Part shown: piece by piece, positions 53,240 to 60,888 of the stretch | Position numbering within the stretch: the first letter of the stretch is position 1 | Layout of the letters: the number at the start of each line of letters is the position of its first letter | Assembly: GCF_024612015.1 (NCBI RefSeq) | Contig: NZ_CP102512.1 | Span: 7,750,001 to 7,814,000, forward strand | Reading direction: 5' to 3' | DNA: 64,000 nucleotides | Source: Streptomyces sp. CA-210063 | GTDB lineage: Bacteria > Actinomycetota > Actinomycetes > Streptomycetales > Streptomycetaceae | Made by a program: the position numbers and the translations under genes | Notes under the pieces: generated by a model | The model's database searches: none | What the model saw: only the letters and a program-made list of their open reading frames with translations | What the model was told of the DNA's origin: nothing

Positions 53240-55270
53240 ATGGCGCACAGTGTGCCCGGATGGAGAAACGCCGCCGCGGTCGTGGCGACCGCGAGCCTGT
53301 TGGCGGCGGGCCTGGGCATACCCGAGGCGTCGGCCGCGGCCACACCGCGCATCGACCTCGAGGTCCTGGTCGTGGACAACGGCGACAGCCCCGTCCAGGC
53401 CATCACCGCGGAGCTGAAGAGCACCGGCATCCCGTACACCCGCGTGAACCTCGACGACGCCAACCGTCCGACCATCGACGCCGCTTTCCTGAGCGGCACG
53501 GTGGACGGCACGCCGCGCGCGAAGTTCCAGGGCGTGGTCCTGCCCAACGAGGCCCCGTTCGGTGCGGGCTCGGCCGAGCAGACCGCCCTGGAGGCGTACG
53601 AGCGGACCTACGGCATCCCGCAGGTCGACGCCTACACCTGGGCGCATCCCGGCGTCGGGCTCGACTACACGAGCGAGGGCGGCTGGGCCGGCACCCTCGA
53701 CGGCCGCGAGGCCGCGGTGACCGACGCCGGCCGGACGGGCCCCTTCGGCTATCTGGACGGCCAGCTCCCGTTCGAGGACAACTCCACGTCCCTCCAGGAG
53801 AGTTACGGCTTCGTCGCCCGGCCCCGGGCGGGCTACACCAGCTATCTCGACATCGCCGTGCCCGGCGGCAGCGGCCGGGGCAGCCTGGTCGGCGAGTACA
53901 CCCACGACGGGCGCCGCGAACTGGTCGTCACCTTCGCCTACAACCAGCACCAGCGGCAGTTCCGGGTGCTGGCCCGGGGGATCGTCGAGTGGCTGACGGA
54001 GGGCGTGCACCTCGGACGCAGCCGGAACTACCTCGCCGTCCACATCGACGACGTGTTCGCGCCCGACAGCCGCTGGGACACCGAGCACGACTGCACCCCC
54101 GGCAGCTTCAACTGCGGCGGGGAGGGCGAGGGGACCGAGCCGATCCGGATGACCGCCGCCGACGCCGAGTACGCCAAGCAGTGGCAGCAGTCCAGCGGCT
54201 TCACCCTCGACATGGTCTACAACGGGGGCAGCGGCGAGGAGTGGAAGGCGGCGAACGGCGGCACCGACGCCCTCACCGACCGACTGCTCGCGGACAAGAA
54301 CGCCTACCGCTGGATCAACCACACCTACACGCACCAGTACCTCGGCTGCGTCCAGGACACCTCGACCGTCCCATGGAGCTGCGCGAAGAACGCGGACGGC
54401 TCCACCCGCTATCTGGGCCGTGCCGACATCGCCGGGCAGATCCGCGACAACCACGACTGGGGGGTCGCGCACGGTCTGCCCGTGCGGCGGGACGAGCTGG
54501 TGACGGGCGAGCACTCGGGGCTGAGGACGCTGCCGCAGCAGCCGGACGACAACCCGAACCTGGCCGGCGCGCTCGCCGACAACGCTGTCACATGGATCGC
54601 CTCCGACAACTCCCGTGAGCCGGGCCAGCGTTCGGTGGGCGCCGCCCTGACCGTGCCGCGCCATCCGATGAACGTGTACTACAACGTGGGCACGGCCGCG
54701 GAGATGGTCGACGAGTACAACTGGGTCTACACCTCGGCGGCCGACGGCGGCAGCGGGGTCTGCGAGAACAACGCGACCTCCACCTGTCTGGCCGCCCCGC
54801 TGGACCCCACCACCGGTTACGCGTCGCACATCGTCCCGCAGGAGGTCCGTACCGCCCTGCTGCACGCCACCGGCAACGACCCGCGACCGCACTACGCGCA
54901 CCAGTCCAACCTGGCCGAGGAGCGGCTGCTCTACCCGGTTCTGGACCAGGTGCTCGCCGACTACCGGGCGCTGTTCGCCGCCGACACGCCGCTGGAGAAC
55001 CCGCGGCAGAGCAGTGTCGGCACCGAGCTGAAACGTCGGGCCGCCTGGCAGACCGCCGTCGCGAACGGCACCGTCACGGCGTACCGGACCGGCACGACGG
55101 TGACGGTGACCGCGCCGTCCGGGACCGAGATCCCGGTGACCGCGCCCGAGGGGACCGTCAGGCAACTCGCCGTCGGGACCACCGCGTTCGGAACGCCGTA
55201 CGCGGGAGCGCGCTCGGCCTGGACCACGCGCGCACCGCTGCAGACCGCCGTCAAGCTCAAGCTGCCTTAG
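53240..55270 (+). CDS. Secreted polysaccharide deacetylase, Agd3/CE18-like
   Basis: 676 residues. A signal peptide (about 1-33, ending SAAA) is followed by a ~215-residue N-terminal module with flavodoxin-like and beta parts. The deacetylase core has YLAVHIDDVFAPDSRWD (HIDD at 268-271, metal aspartates) and RWINHTYTHQYLGC (HTYTH at 361-365, metal histidines), as in NodB-type barrels. RHPMNVYYN (475-482) and a beta-rich C-terminus follow. The layout matches fungal Agd3 (CE18 with a CBM87-like module), which deacetylates the GalNAc units of galactosaminogalactan. First gene of a five-gene locus with GT4, membrane, GH135 and GH114 proteins. Confidence 0.82.
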   Translation: MAHSVPGWRNAAAVVATASLLAAGLGIPEASAAATPRIDLEVLVVDNGDSPVQAITAELKSTGIPYTRVNLDDANRPTIDAAFLSGTVDGTPRAKFQGVVLPNEAPFGAGSAEQTALEAYERTYGIPQVDAYTWAHPGVGLDYTSEGGWAGTLDGREAAVTDAGRTGPFGYLDGQLPFEDNSTSLQESYGFVARPRAGYTSYLDIAVPGGSGRGSLVGEYTHDGRRELVVTFAYNQHQRQFRVLARGIVEWLTEGVHLGRSRNYLAVHIDDVFAPDSRWDTEHDCTPGSFNCGGEGEGTEPIRMTAADAEYAKQWQQSSGFTLDMVYNGGSGEEWKAANGGTDALTDRLLADKNAYRWINHTYTHQYLGCVQDTSTVPWSCAKNADGSTRYLGRADIAGQIRDNHDWGVAHGLPVRRDELVTGEHSGLRTLPQQPDDNPNLAGALADNAVTWIASDNSREPGQRSVGAALTVPRHPMNVYYNVGTAAEMVDEYNWVYTSAADGGSGVCENNATSTCLAAPLDPTTGYASHIVPQEVRTALLHATGNDPRPHYAHQSNLAEERLLYPVLDQVLADYRALFAADTPLENPRQSSVGTELKRRAAWQTAVANGTVTAYRTGTTVTVTAPSGTEIPVTAPEGTVRQLAVGTTAFGTPYAGARSAWTTRAPLQTAVKLKLP

Positions 55271-55293
55271 AGCTGCGACGAGGTCCAGCGGCA

Positions 55294-55344
55294 CCGCCCC
55301 GAAAGGGGCGCGGGGAACTGCACGACCAGCCCCCACAGACCCGC
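55294..55344. repeat. Truncated family A repeat (copy 7)
   Basis: GCCCCGAAAGGGGCGCGGGG followed by AACTGCACGACCAGCCCCCA, then CAGACCCGCAG: the small hairpin and right arm of family A without the left arm. It is 3' of the deacetylase gene and may partly terminate or attenuate transcription before the glycosyltransferase gene. Confidence 0.75.
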
Positions 55345-55382
55345 AGTCGGGGTCCGGGGCCGCGGTTCCCCGCACATCATCC

Positions 55383-55440
55383 GCACAACAGGGGAGCCGC
55401 GCAGCGATGCGCACAACAGGGGGGAGCCGCGCAGCGATGC
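55383..55440 (+). repeat. Direct duplication of a ribosome site and start codon
   Basis: GCACAACAGGGGAGCCGCGC followed by AGCGATGC occurs twice (55383-55410 and 55411-55440); the second copy has two more G. Each copy has its own GGAG and ATG (55407 and 55437), 30 bases apart and in the same frame. Confidence 0.92.
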
Positions 55441-56960
55441 GCACCGGCCGTCATGTCACCATGCTCACCGAAGGCACCTATCCGCATGTCCACGGCGGGG
55501 TCAGCACCTGGTGCGACCAGCTCGTCAAGGGCATGCCCGACGTAGAGTTCCACCTCGTGTCGCTCACCGGCACCGGCCGCGAACCCGTGACCTGGGAACT
55601 GCCGCCGAACGTGTACCGGCACACCTCCGTACCCACCTGGGGCCCACGCCCCGGCCGCGCCCGTGCCCCGTACGGCGCGGCCCGCCGCCGCTTCACCGAC
55701 TCCTACGAACGGCTCCTGCTCTCCGTCCTCGACCCCGAGGCGTCCCGTGACTTCGGGGAGGCGCTGTACGAGCTGGCCGAACTCGCCCGCGACGGACGCC
55801 TGTCGGCGGCCCTGCGCACCGAGTCCGCGCTGCGCTCGCTGATGTGGATCTGGACGATGCCGCATCTGCCGACGGCCGCCGCCGGCCCCACGGTCCACGA
55901 CGCGCTCACCGCGACGGACCTGCTGGAACACGCCCTGCGGCCGCTCGGCGCCCGTATCCCCGAGAACAGCGTGGCCCACGCGGTCAGCGGCGGCCTGGCC
56001 ACCCTGCCCGCGCTCGCCGCCCGTGAGCTGGACGGCGTACCGTTCCTCCTCACCGAGCACGGTATCTATCTGCGCGAGCGCTACCTCGGCCACCGCAGCG
56101 GCGACCAGCGCTGGCCCGTGAAGGCCTTCATGCTCGGCTTCCACCGCGAGCTGACCAGGCTCGGCTACCGCGCCGCCGACCTGATCACACCCTGCAACCA
56201 GTACAACCGCCGCTGGGAGGAGCGCGGCGGCGCCGACGGCGACAAGATCCGCACGGTCTACAACGGCGTCGACCCGGCCGCCTTCCCGCACGCCGGCCCC
56301 GAACCCGAGGTGCCCACCCTCACCTGGTGCGGCCGCGTCGACCCCATCAAGGATCTGGAGACCCTGCTGCACGCCTACGCCATGGTCCGCGCCGAACTCC
56401 CCGAGACCAGACTCCGGTTGTTCGGACCCGTGCCGCCCGGCGGCGAGGAGTACCGCACCGGGCTGGAGAAACTCGCCGCCGAACTGGGTGTCACGGACGG
56501 GCTCACCTTCGAGGGCCGCATCGGCGAGGTGTGGCGCGCGTACGCGGCCGGGCACCTCGTGATGCTGTCCTCCATCTCCGAGGGCTTCCCGTTCTCCCTC
56601 ATCGAGGCCATGTCCTGCGGCCGTACGACCGTCTCGACGGACGTCGGCGGGGTCCGTGAGGCCGTCGGCGACACCGGACTCGTGGTGCCCCCGCGCGAGC
56701 CGGAACAGCTGGCCGCCGCCGCGCTCACCCTCCTCCACGACGACGAACGCCGCCTCGGGCTGGGCGAGTTGGCCCGCCGACGCGTCATCGACCGGTTCAC
56801 CCTGCGCCGGTCCGTGGACGCCTTCCGCACGATCTATCTGGAACTCGCGGGCCGGGACGAGGTCGTGTACGAGCCCGCGCTGGAGACGGTCGACGACTGG
56901 ACCGCCGAGCTGCGCGACCCCTGGTACCGGACCGTGGCGACGGACGGAACCGACTGGTGA
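55437..56960 (+). CDS. GT4 glycosyltransferase, PelF-like
   Basis: 507 residues from the ATG at 55437 (MRTGRHVTMLTEGTYPHV); an upstream duplicated ATG at 55407 would add ten in-frame residues. GTYPHVHGGVSTWCDQL matches the N-terminal glycine-rich loop of PelF, LTEHGIYLRERYL its mid-region motif, and SEGFPFSLIEAMSCGRTTVSTDVGG the GT4 E-x7-E donor site. PelF uses UDP-GalNAc/UDP-GlcNAc to build the Pel polymer in the cytoplasm. Next gene overlaps by four bases (GTGA). Confidence 0.9.
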   Translation: MRTGRHVTMLTEGTYPHVHGGVSTWCDQLVKGMPDVEFHLVSLTGTGREPVTWELPPNVYRHTSVPTWGPRPGRARAPYGAARRRFTDSYERLLLSVLDPEASRDFGEALYELAELARDGRLSAALRTESALRSLMWIWTMPHLPTAAAGPTVHDALTATDLLEHALRPLGARIPENSVAHAVSGGLATLPALAARELDGVPFLLTEHGIYLRERYLGHRSGDQRWPVKAFMLGFHRELTRLGYRAADLITPCNQYNRRWEERGGADGDKIRTVYNGVDPAAFPHAGPEPEVPTLTWCGRVDPIKDLETLLHAYAMVRAELPETRLRLFGPVPPGGEEYRTGLEKLAAELGVTDGLTFEGRIGEVWRAYAAGHLVMLSSISEGFPFSLIEAMSCGRTTVSTDVGGVREAVGDTGLVVPPREPEQLAAAALTLLHDDERRLGLGELARRRVIDRFTLRRSVDAFRTIYLELAGRDEVVYEPALETVDDWTAELRDPWYRTVATDGTDW

Positions 56961-58474
56961 GCGGCAGCCTCCCGACGCCCCCGGGCGCACAGCGGAACAC
57001 TCTCCCCGCCGTTCCTCGGCAGCGCCGCAGGCCGCCCTGGGCCAAGCCCGATCCCATCGACCAACTCGCCGACCAGCACCGTGAGTTCATAGCGGCCGCC
57101 GTTCACCCGGACGAGATAGCGGCCCTGCTGGAGTCCGACGGCATGTCGGACGACCGGACCCGCGAACGGTACGGCTGCCGCAACTCCTTCGCCCTGGCCG
57201 AGGAGTTGTACGAACGCGTCGAGCGGTGCTACCCCGAACCGGACGGCCCCGCGCACGACCCCTGGCAGATCGGCCTGCTGGGCTGCCTGCTCAGAGGCGT
57301 GGTCTTCGCCCTCCCGGGCCTCGCCTACGTCCTGGGCGCACCCCTTCTCGCCGGCCCCCGCGACGGCTTCGGCCTTCCCGCCGGTACCGTCCCGCTGCTG
57401 GCCGGCGCCCTGTGCGGCTGGATGTGGAACCAGGGGCTCGCCCACCGGGCGTACTCCTGGCTCGGGTTGGGCGACCGCGACGCGTGCCGCCGCTCCCTCG
57501 CCCTCGGGGCCCCGGTCGGTGTGCTCCTCGGCACGGCGGTCGCGTTCCTCGCGGCGGGCGGCGGCGACCCGGGCGCGGTGGCCTTCGCCGCCGGACAGTC
57601 CTGCTATCTCGGCGCCGCGACCGTTCTGCTGGTCATGGGCCGCGAACGGGCCCTGCTGCAGAGCCTTTTGCCGATGACGGCGGGCGCCCTGTTCGCCCTG
57701 GCGCAGCAGGTGCCCGACTGGTCGAGACTCACCCTGCTGGCCGGGTCCCTGTCGGCGGTAGTGATCCTCGCGGCCCACGAAGTCGCGCCCGCCATGAAGG
57801 AGTCGGGCACCGGAAGCCGACGGGCCGGACTCGCCGCCCTGCTGTCCTTCGGCACCCCCCGCGCCACCACGGAGAAGGACCCGGCCTCTCCCCGGCTCTC
57901 CGCCTCCCTCCCGTACGCCTTCTTCGGCCTCGGCACCGGTGTGCTCGTGCTGTACGCGGCGCTCGGCGACGTGCTCGCCGGCGAGGAGCACAGCGCGGTC
58001 GCCACACCCGCCGCCGTGGCGCTCACGCTCAGCATGGGCCCCGCCGAATGGCTGCTGTACCGCTTCCGCAGCGGAGGCCTCGCCGGACTGCGCTCCACCG
58101 GCACACCGGGCGCCTTCTGGCGCGCCACCGCCGTGACCCTGGTCCAGTGCCTGGCCGGCTACCTCGCCGCCCTCCTGGTCCTGGCCCACGCCACGGCCGC
58201 GATGTGGCCGCAGGCCCCCGGCCTCGACGGCGTCCGCCTCGCGGGCCTGCTCCTGCTGGGCGCGGTGCTCTGGACCGGCCTGCTCCTGCAGTCCTTCGGC
58301 GCCGTCCAGTGCGCGGCCACCTTGTGCTGCGCCGCCGCCCTCGCCCAGACCGTGGCCCTGGTGGTGTACTCGGGCGATCCGCATCTGGTCGGCCCGACCG
58401 TGTACGGCGTCGCGGCCGTGCTCCAATCGGGCCTGGTCTGCGGACTGCTGGGGAGGGCGACGGCTCACCGATGA
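56957..58474 (+). CDS. Polytopic membrane protein of the exopolysaccharide locus
   Basis: 505 residues from the GTG at 56957, which overlaps the previous stop. A ~95-residue cytoplasmic N-terminus (with DPIDQLADQHREF and YGCRNSFALAEELYERV) precedes about ten to twelve transmembrane helices. It has no recognisable catalytic motif. Its place immediately after a PelF-like transferase is that of PelG, the proposed Pel transporter/synthase membrane partner; I cannot show homology by eye, so a polymer-export or synthase-anchor role is inferred from context and topology. Confidence 0.82.
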   Translation: MSGSLPTPPGAQRNTLPAVPRQRRRPPWAKPDPIDQLADQHREFIAAAVHPDEIAALLESDGMSDDRTRERYGCRNSFALAEELYERVERCYPEPDGPAHDPWQIGLLGCLLRGVVFALPGLAYVLGAPLLAGPRDGFGLPAGTVPLLAGALCGWMWNQGLAHRAYSWLGLGDRDACRRSLALGAPVGVLLGTAVAFLAAGGGDPGAVAFAAGQSCYLGAATVLLVMGRERALLQSLLPMTAGALFALAQQVPDWSRLTLLAGSLSAVVILAAHEVAPAMKESGTGSRRAGLAALLSFGTPRATTEKDPASPRLSASLPYAFFGLGTGVLVLYAALGDVLAGEEHSAVATPAAVALTLSMGPAEWLLYRFRSGGLAGLRSTGTPGAFWRATAVTLVQCLAGYLAALLVLAHATAAMWPQAPGLDGVRLAGLLLLGAVLWTGLLLQSFGAVQCAATLCCAAALAQTVALVVYSGDPHLVGPTVYGVAAVLQSGLVCGLLGRATAHR

Positions 58475-59181
58475 GAACTCCGACAAGAGCCGAGAGCCGG
58501 GCGGGGGTGCCGGCACGCCCCTCCCGCCCTTCCCTCCTGGTTCCCTATTACGAGCACCCCGCCGACCGCCCCGCCGAGTGGGACGCGTTGGTGGCGGCCG
58601 CACCCCGGCTCTACGGCGTCGTCCTCAACCCGGCCGGCGGCCCGGGCGGGGCCCCCGACCCGGCGTTCATCCGGGTCGCGGGCCGGCTGCGGGCGGCGGG
58701 CGTACGGCTCCTCGGGTACGCCGACACCGGCTACGGCCGCCGACCCGTCACCGAGGTCATAAGGGACCTGACCAGATATCAGGCCTGGTACGGCACCGAC
58801 GGCACCTTCCTCGACCAAGTGGCCGCCGGACTGGGCGAGTTCGAGTACTACCGGCGGCTCGCGGCGGCCGTCTGGGGCGCGGGCCGTGCCACCCTCGTCC
58901 TCAACCACGGCACCCCGCCGCACCCGGCCTACGCCCGGATCGCCGACCTCGTCGTCACCTTCGAGGGCACCTGGGAGACGTACCGGGAGCAGCCGCTCAC
59001 GCCATGGCCGGGCGGCACCCGCGGCCTCGGCTCGCAGGTGTGCCATCTGGTGTACGGGGTGCCGCCGGACATCGACGTCGGCGGCCTCGCCCTGACCCGG
59101 GGCGCCTCCGTGCACTGCGCGGTCCCCGGTGTAGGGGATCATCCCTGGGGTACGTTGCCGCACGCCCTGGAGCCCACCTGA
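58471..59181 (+). CDS. Spherulin-4 family glycoside hydrolase (GH135, Sph3-like)
   Basis: 236 residues; the ATG overlaps the previous stop (ATGA). LLVPYYEHPADRPAEWDAL, YGVVLNPAGGPGGAPDPAF and RLLGYADTGYGRRPVTEV are the spherulin-4 barrel landmarks. Candidate catalytic residues are D115 (GTFLDQV), N145 (LVLNHGT) and E165 (VTFEGTW), the Asp/Asn/Glu set I recall from Sph3. Sph3 is an endo-alpha-1,4-N-acetylgalactosaminidase needed for galactosaminogalactan synthesis. No clear signal peptide: the N-terminal 20 residues are basic and Pro/Ser-rich, so localisation is open. Confidence 0.86.
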   Translation: MRTPTRAESRAGVPARPSRPSLLVPYYEHPADRPAEWDALVAAAPRLYGVVLNPAGGPGGAPDPAFIRVAGRLRAAGVRLLGYADTGYGRRPVTEVIRDLTRYQAWYGTDGTFLDQVAAGLGEFEYYRRLAAAVWGAGRATLVLNHGTPPHPAYARIADLVVTFEGTWETYREQPLTPWPGGTRGLGSQVCHLVYGVPPDIDVGGLALTRGASVHCAVPGVGDHPWGTLPHALEPT

Positions 59182-59990
59182 TGAGCCGCGTCCTCGCCCG
59201 CAGCGCCCTGCTGTCCGTACTCCTGCTGGTCGCCGGATGCACAGCCGGTTCCGACGACAAGCCGGGCACCGGCCGGGAGACCGGCGAGGGCGCCCGCTGG
59301 CGGCCGGAGCCCGGCACGGACTGGCAGTGGCAGCTCAGCGGGCGTCTGGACACCTCCGTCGACGTACCCGTGTACGACATCGACGGCTTCGACCACTCCG
59401 CGGACACCGTCGCCGAGCTGCACGACGACGGCCGCAAGGTCATCTGCTATCTGTCGACCGGCGCCTGGGAGGACTGGCGCCCGGACGCCGACGAGTTCCC
59501 GAAATCGGTCATAGGCGAGAGCAACGGCTGGGAGGGCGAGCGCTGGCTCGACATCCGTGAGACCGACGTCCTCGAACCCCTGATGGCCGCCCGTATCGAC
59601 ATGTGCGCGGAGAAGGGCTTCGACGCGGTCGAGCCCGACAACATGGACGGCTACCGCAACAAGACCGGCTTCCCCCTCAAGGCCGCCGACCAGCTCCGCT
59701 ACAACCGGCTCATCGCCCGCCTCGCCCACGAGCGGGGCCTCGCGGTGGGCCTCAAGAACGACCTCGACCAGATCCCCGAACTCGTCGACGACTTCGACTT
59801 CGCCGTCAACGAGCAGTGCGCCCAGTACGAGGAGTGCGACGACCTGACCCCCTTCATCGAGGCCGGCAAGGCGGTCTTCCACGTCGAGTACGAGATGAAG
59901 ACGGGCGACTTCTGCCCCGAGGCCCGGCGGTTGGAGCTCAGCTCGCTGCTGAAGAAGTGGGAGCTGGGGGTGTGGCGCGAGGCCTGCTGA
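59181..59990 (+). CDS. GH114 endo-alpha-1,4-polygalactosaminidase lipoprotein (Ega3-like)
   Basis: 269 residues; the ATG shares one base with the previous stop (TGATG). Lipoprotein signal with lipobox LLLVAGC, then a linker and the GH114 barrel: DWQWQLSGRLDTSVDVPVYDIDGFD, KVICYLSTGAWEDWRPD, WEGERWLDIRE, GFDAVEPDNMDGY and AVGLKNDLDQIPELV, with acidic residues in VYDIDGFD and VEPDN as the likely catalytic pair. Ega3, the fungal member, cleaves deacetylated (galactosamine) stretches of galactosaminogalactan. Lipid anchoring places it on the outer face of the membrane. Confidence 0.9.
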   Translation: MSRVLARSALLSVLLLVAGCTAGSDDKPGTGRETGEGARWRPEPGTDWQWQLSGRLDTSVDVPVYDIDGFDHSADTVAELHDDGRKVICYLSTGAWEDWRPDADEFPKSVIGESNGWEGERWLDIRETDVLEPLMAARIDMCAEKGFDAVEPDNMDGYRNKTGFPLKAADQLRYNRLIARLAHERGLAVGLKNDLDQIPELVDDFDFAVNEQCAQYEECDDLTPFIEAGKAVFHVEYEMKTGDFCPEARRLELSSLLKKWELGVWREAC

Positions 59991-60023
59991 CGCCCGGGGA
60001 ACGGCGGGGGAGCCGTCCCGGGA

Positions 60024-60827
60024 TCACCCGAGGGTGAACGCGACCAGCGCCGCCGTCGCCGCGGTCTCCGCCAGCCCGCCGAACACATCGCCGGTCACCC
60101 CGCCGAACCGCCGTGTGCAGTGCCGCAGCAGCGACTCGGCGGCACCACAGGCGAGGACGACCGCGAGCACCGTACGGCCGATGTCGTACGGCCCGAAGAA
60201 CGCCCCCACGCCCGCCGCCGCGCACCCGACGAGGCTTGCCACGAGCAGCGCGCCCCGGACCGGTACGACCCCCGCCACCGCCGCCCCCAACCCGTCGGGC
60301 CGGGCGGCCGGTACGCCCGCGCGCGCGGCCAGGGTCAGGGCGAGCCGGGCGACTGTCGCCGAGACGGCCGCCGCGAACGCGCCCAGCGCCCAGGACTCCC
60401 CGTACGCCTCGGTGAGCGCGGCGACCTGGGCCAGCAGCACCAGGACGAGGGTGATGACCCCGAACGGCCCGATGTCCGACTGCTTCATGATGCGCAGGGC
60501 GTCCTCGGCGGGCTTGCCGCTGCCGAGTCCGTCGGCGGTGTCGGCGAGCCCGTCCAGGTGGAGGCCACGCGTGAGGACGGCCGGTACGGCGACGGAGGCC
60601 ACGGCGGCGAGCAACGGACCCGCCCCCAGGACCAGGAGAAGACCGCCGAGCGCGGCCGAGACCAGGCCGACGACCAGCCCGGCGACGGGCGCGCACAGCA
60701 TCCCGACGCGTGCCGCCTCGCGGTCCCAGCGGTTCACCGTCACCGGCAGGACAGTCAGGGTGCCGAAGGCGAAACGGAGGCCGTCGGAGAGCGTGGGCTC
60801 GGGCTCGGGCTCGGGGGTCGTGGACAC
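60024..60827 (-). CDS. cobS: Adenosylcobinamide-GDP ribazoletransferase (cobalamin synthase)
   Basis: 267 residues from the GTG at 60827. CobS landmarks are LRFAFGTLTVLPV, RGLHLDGLADTADGLGSGKPAEDALRIMKQSDIGPFGV (metal/substrate motif) and a C-terminal RRFGGVTGDVFGGLAETAATAALVAF, with about seven membrane helices. It joins alpha-ribazole(-phosphate) to adenosylcobinamide-GDP at the membrane in the last step of B12 assembly. CobT, which makes the ribazole phosphate, is encoded at 62673-63794. Convergent with the GH114 gene. Confidence 0.96.
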   Translation of the reverse strand: MSTTPEPEPEPTLSDGLRFAFGTLTVLPVTVNRWDREAARVGMLCAPVAGLVVGLVSAALGGLLLVLGAGPLLAAVASVAVPAVLTRGLHLDGLADTADGLGSGKPAEDALRIMKQSDIGPFGVITLVLVLLAQVAALTEAYGESWALGAFAAAVSATVARLALTLAARAGVPAARPDGLGAAVAGVVPVRGALLVASLVGCAAAGVGAFFGPYDIGRTVLAVVLACGAAESLLRHCTRRFGGVTGDVFGGLAETAATAALVAFTLG

Positions 60828-60888
60828 CGGCGCAGGCTACCCGGCGGGCTCGGCGGCGTTCAGGGGCGGTGGTGGATAAAGTTCGCAT

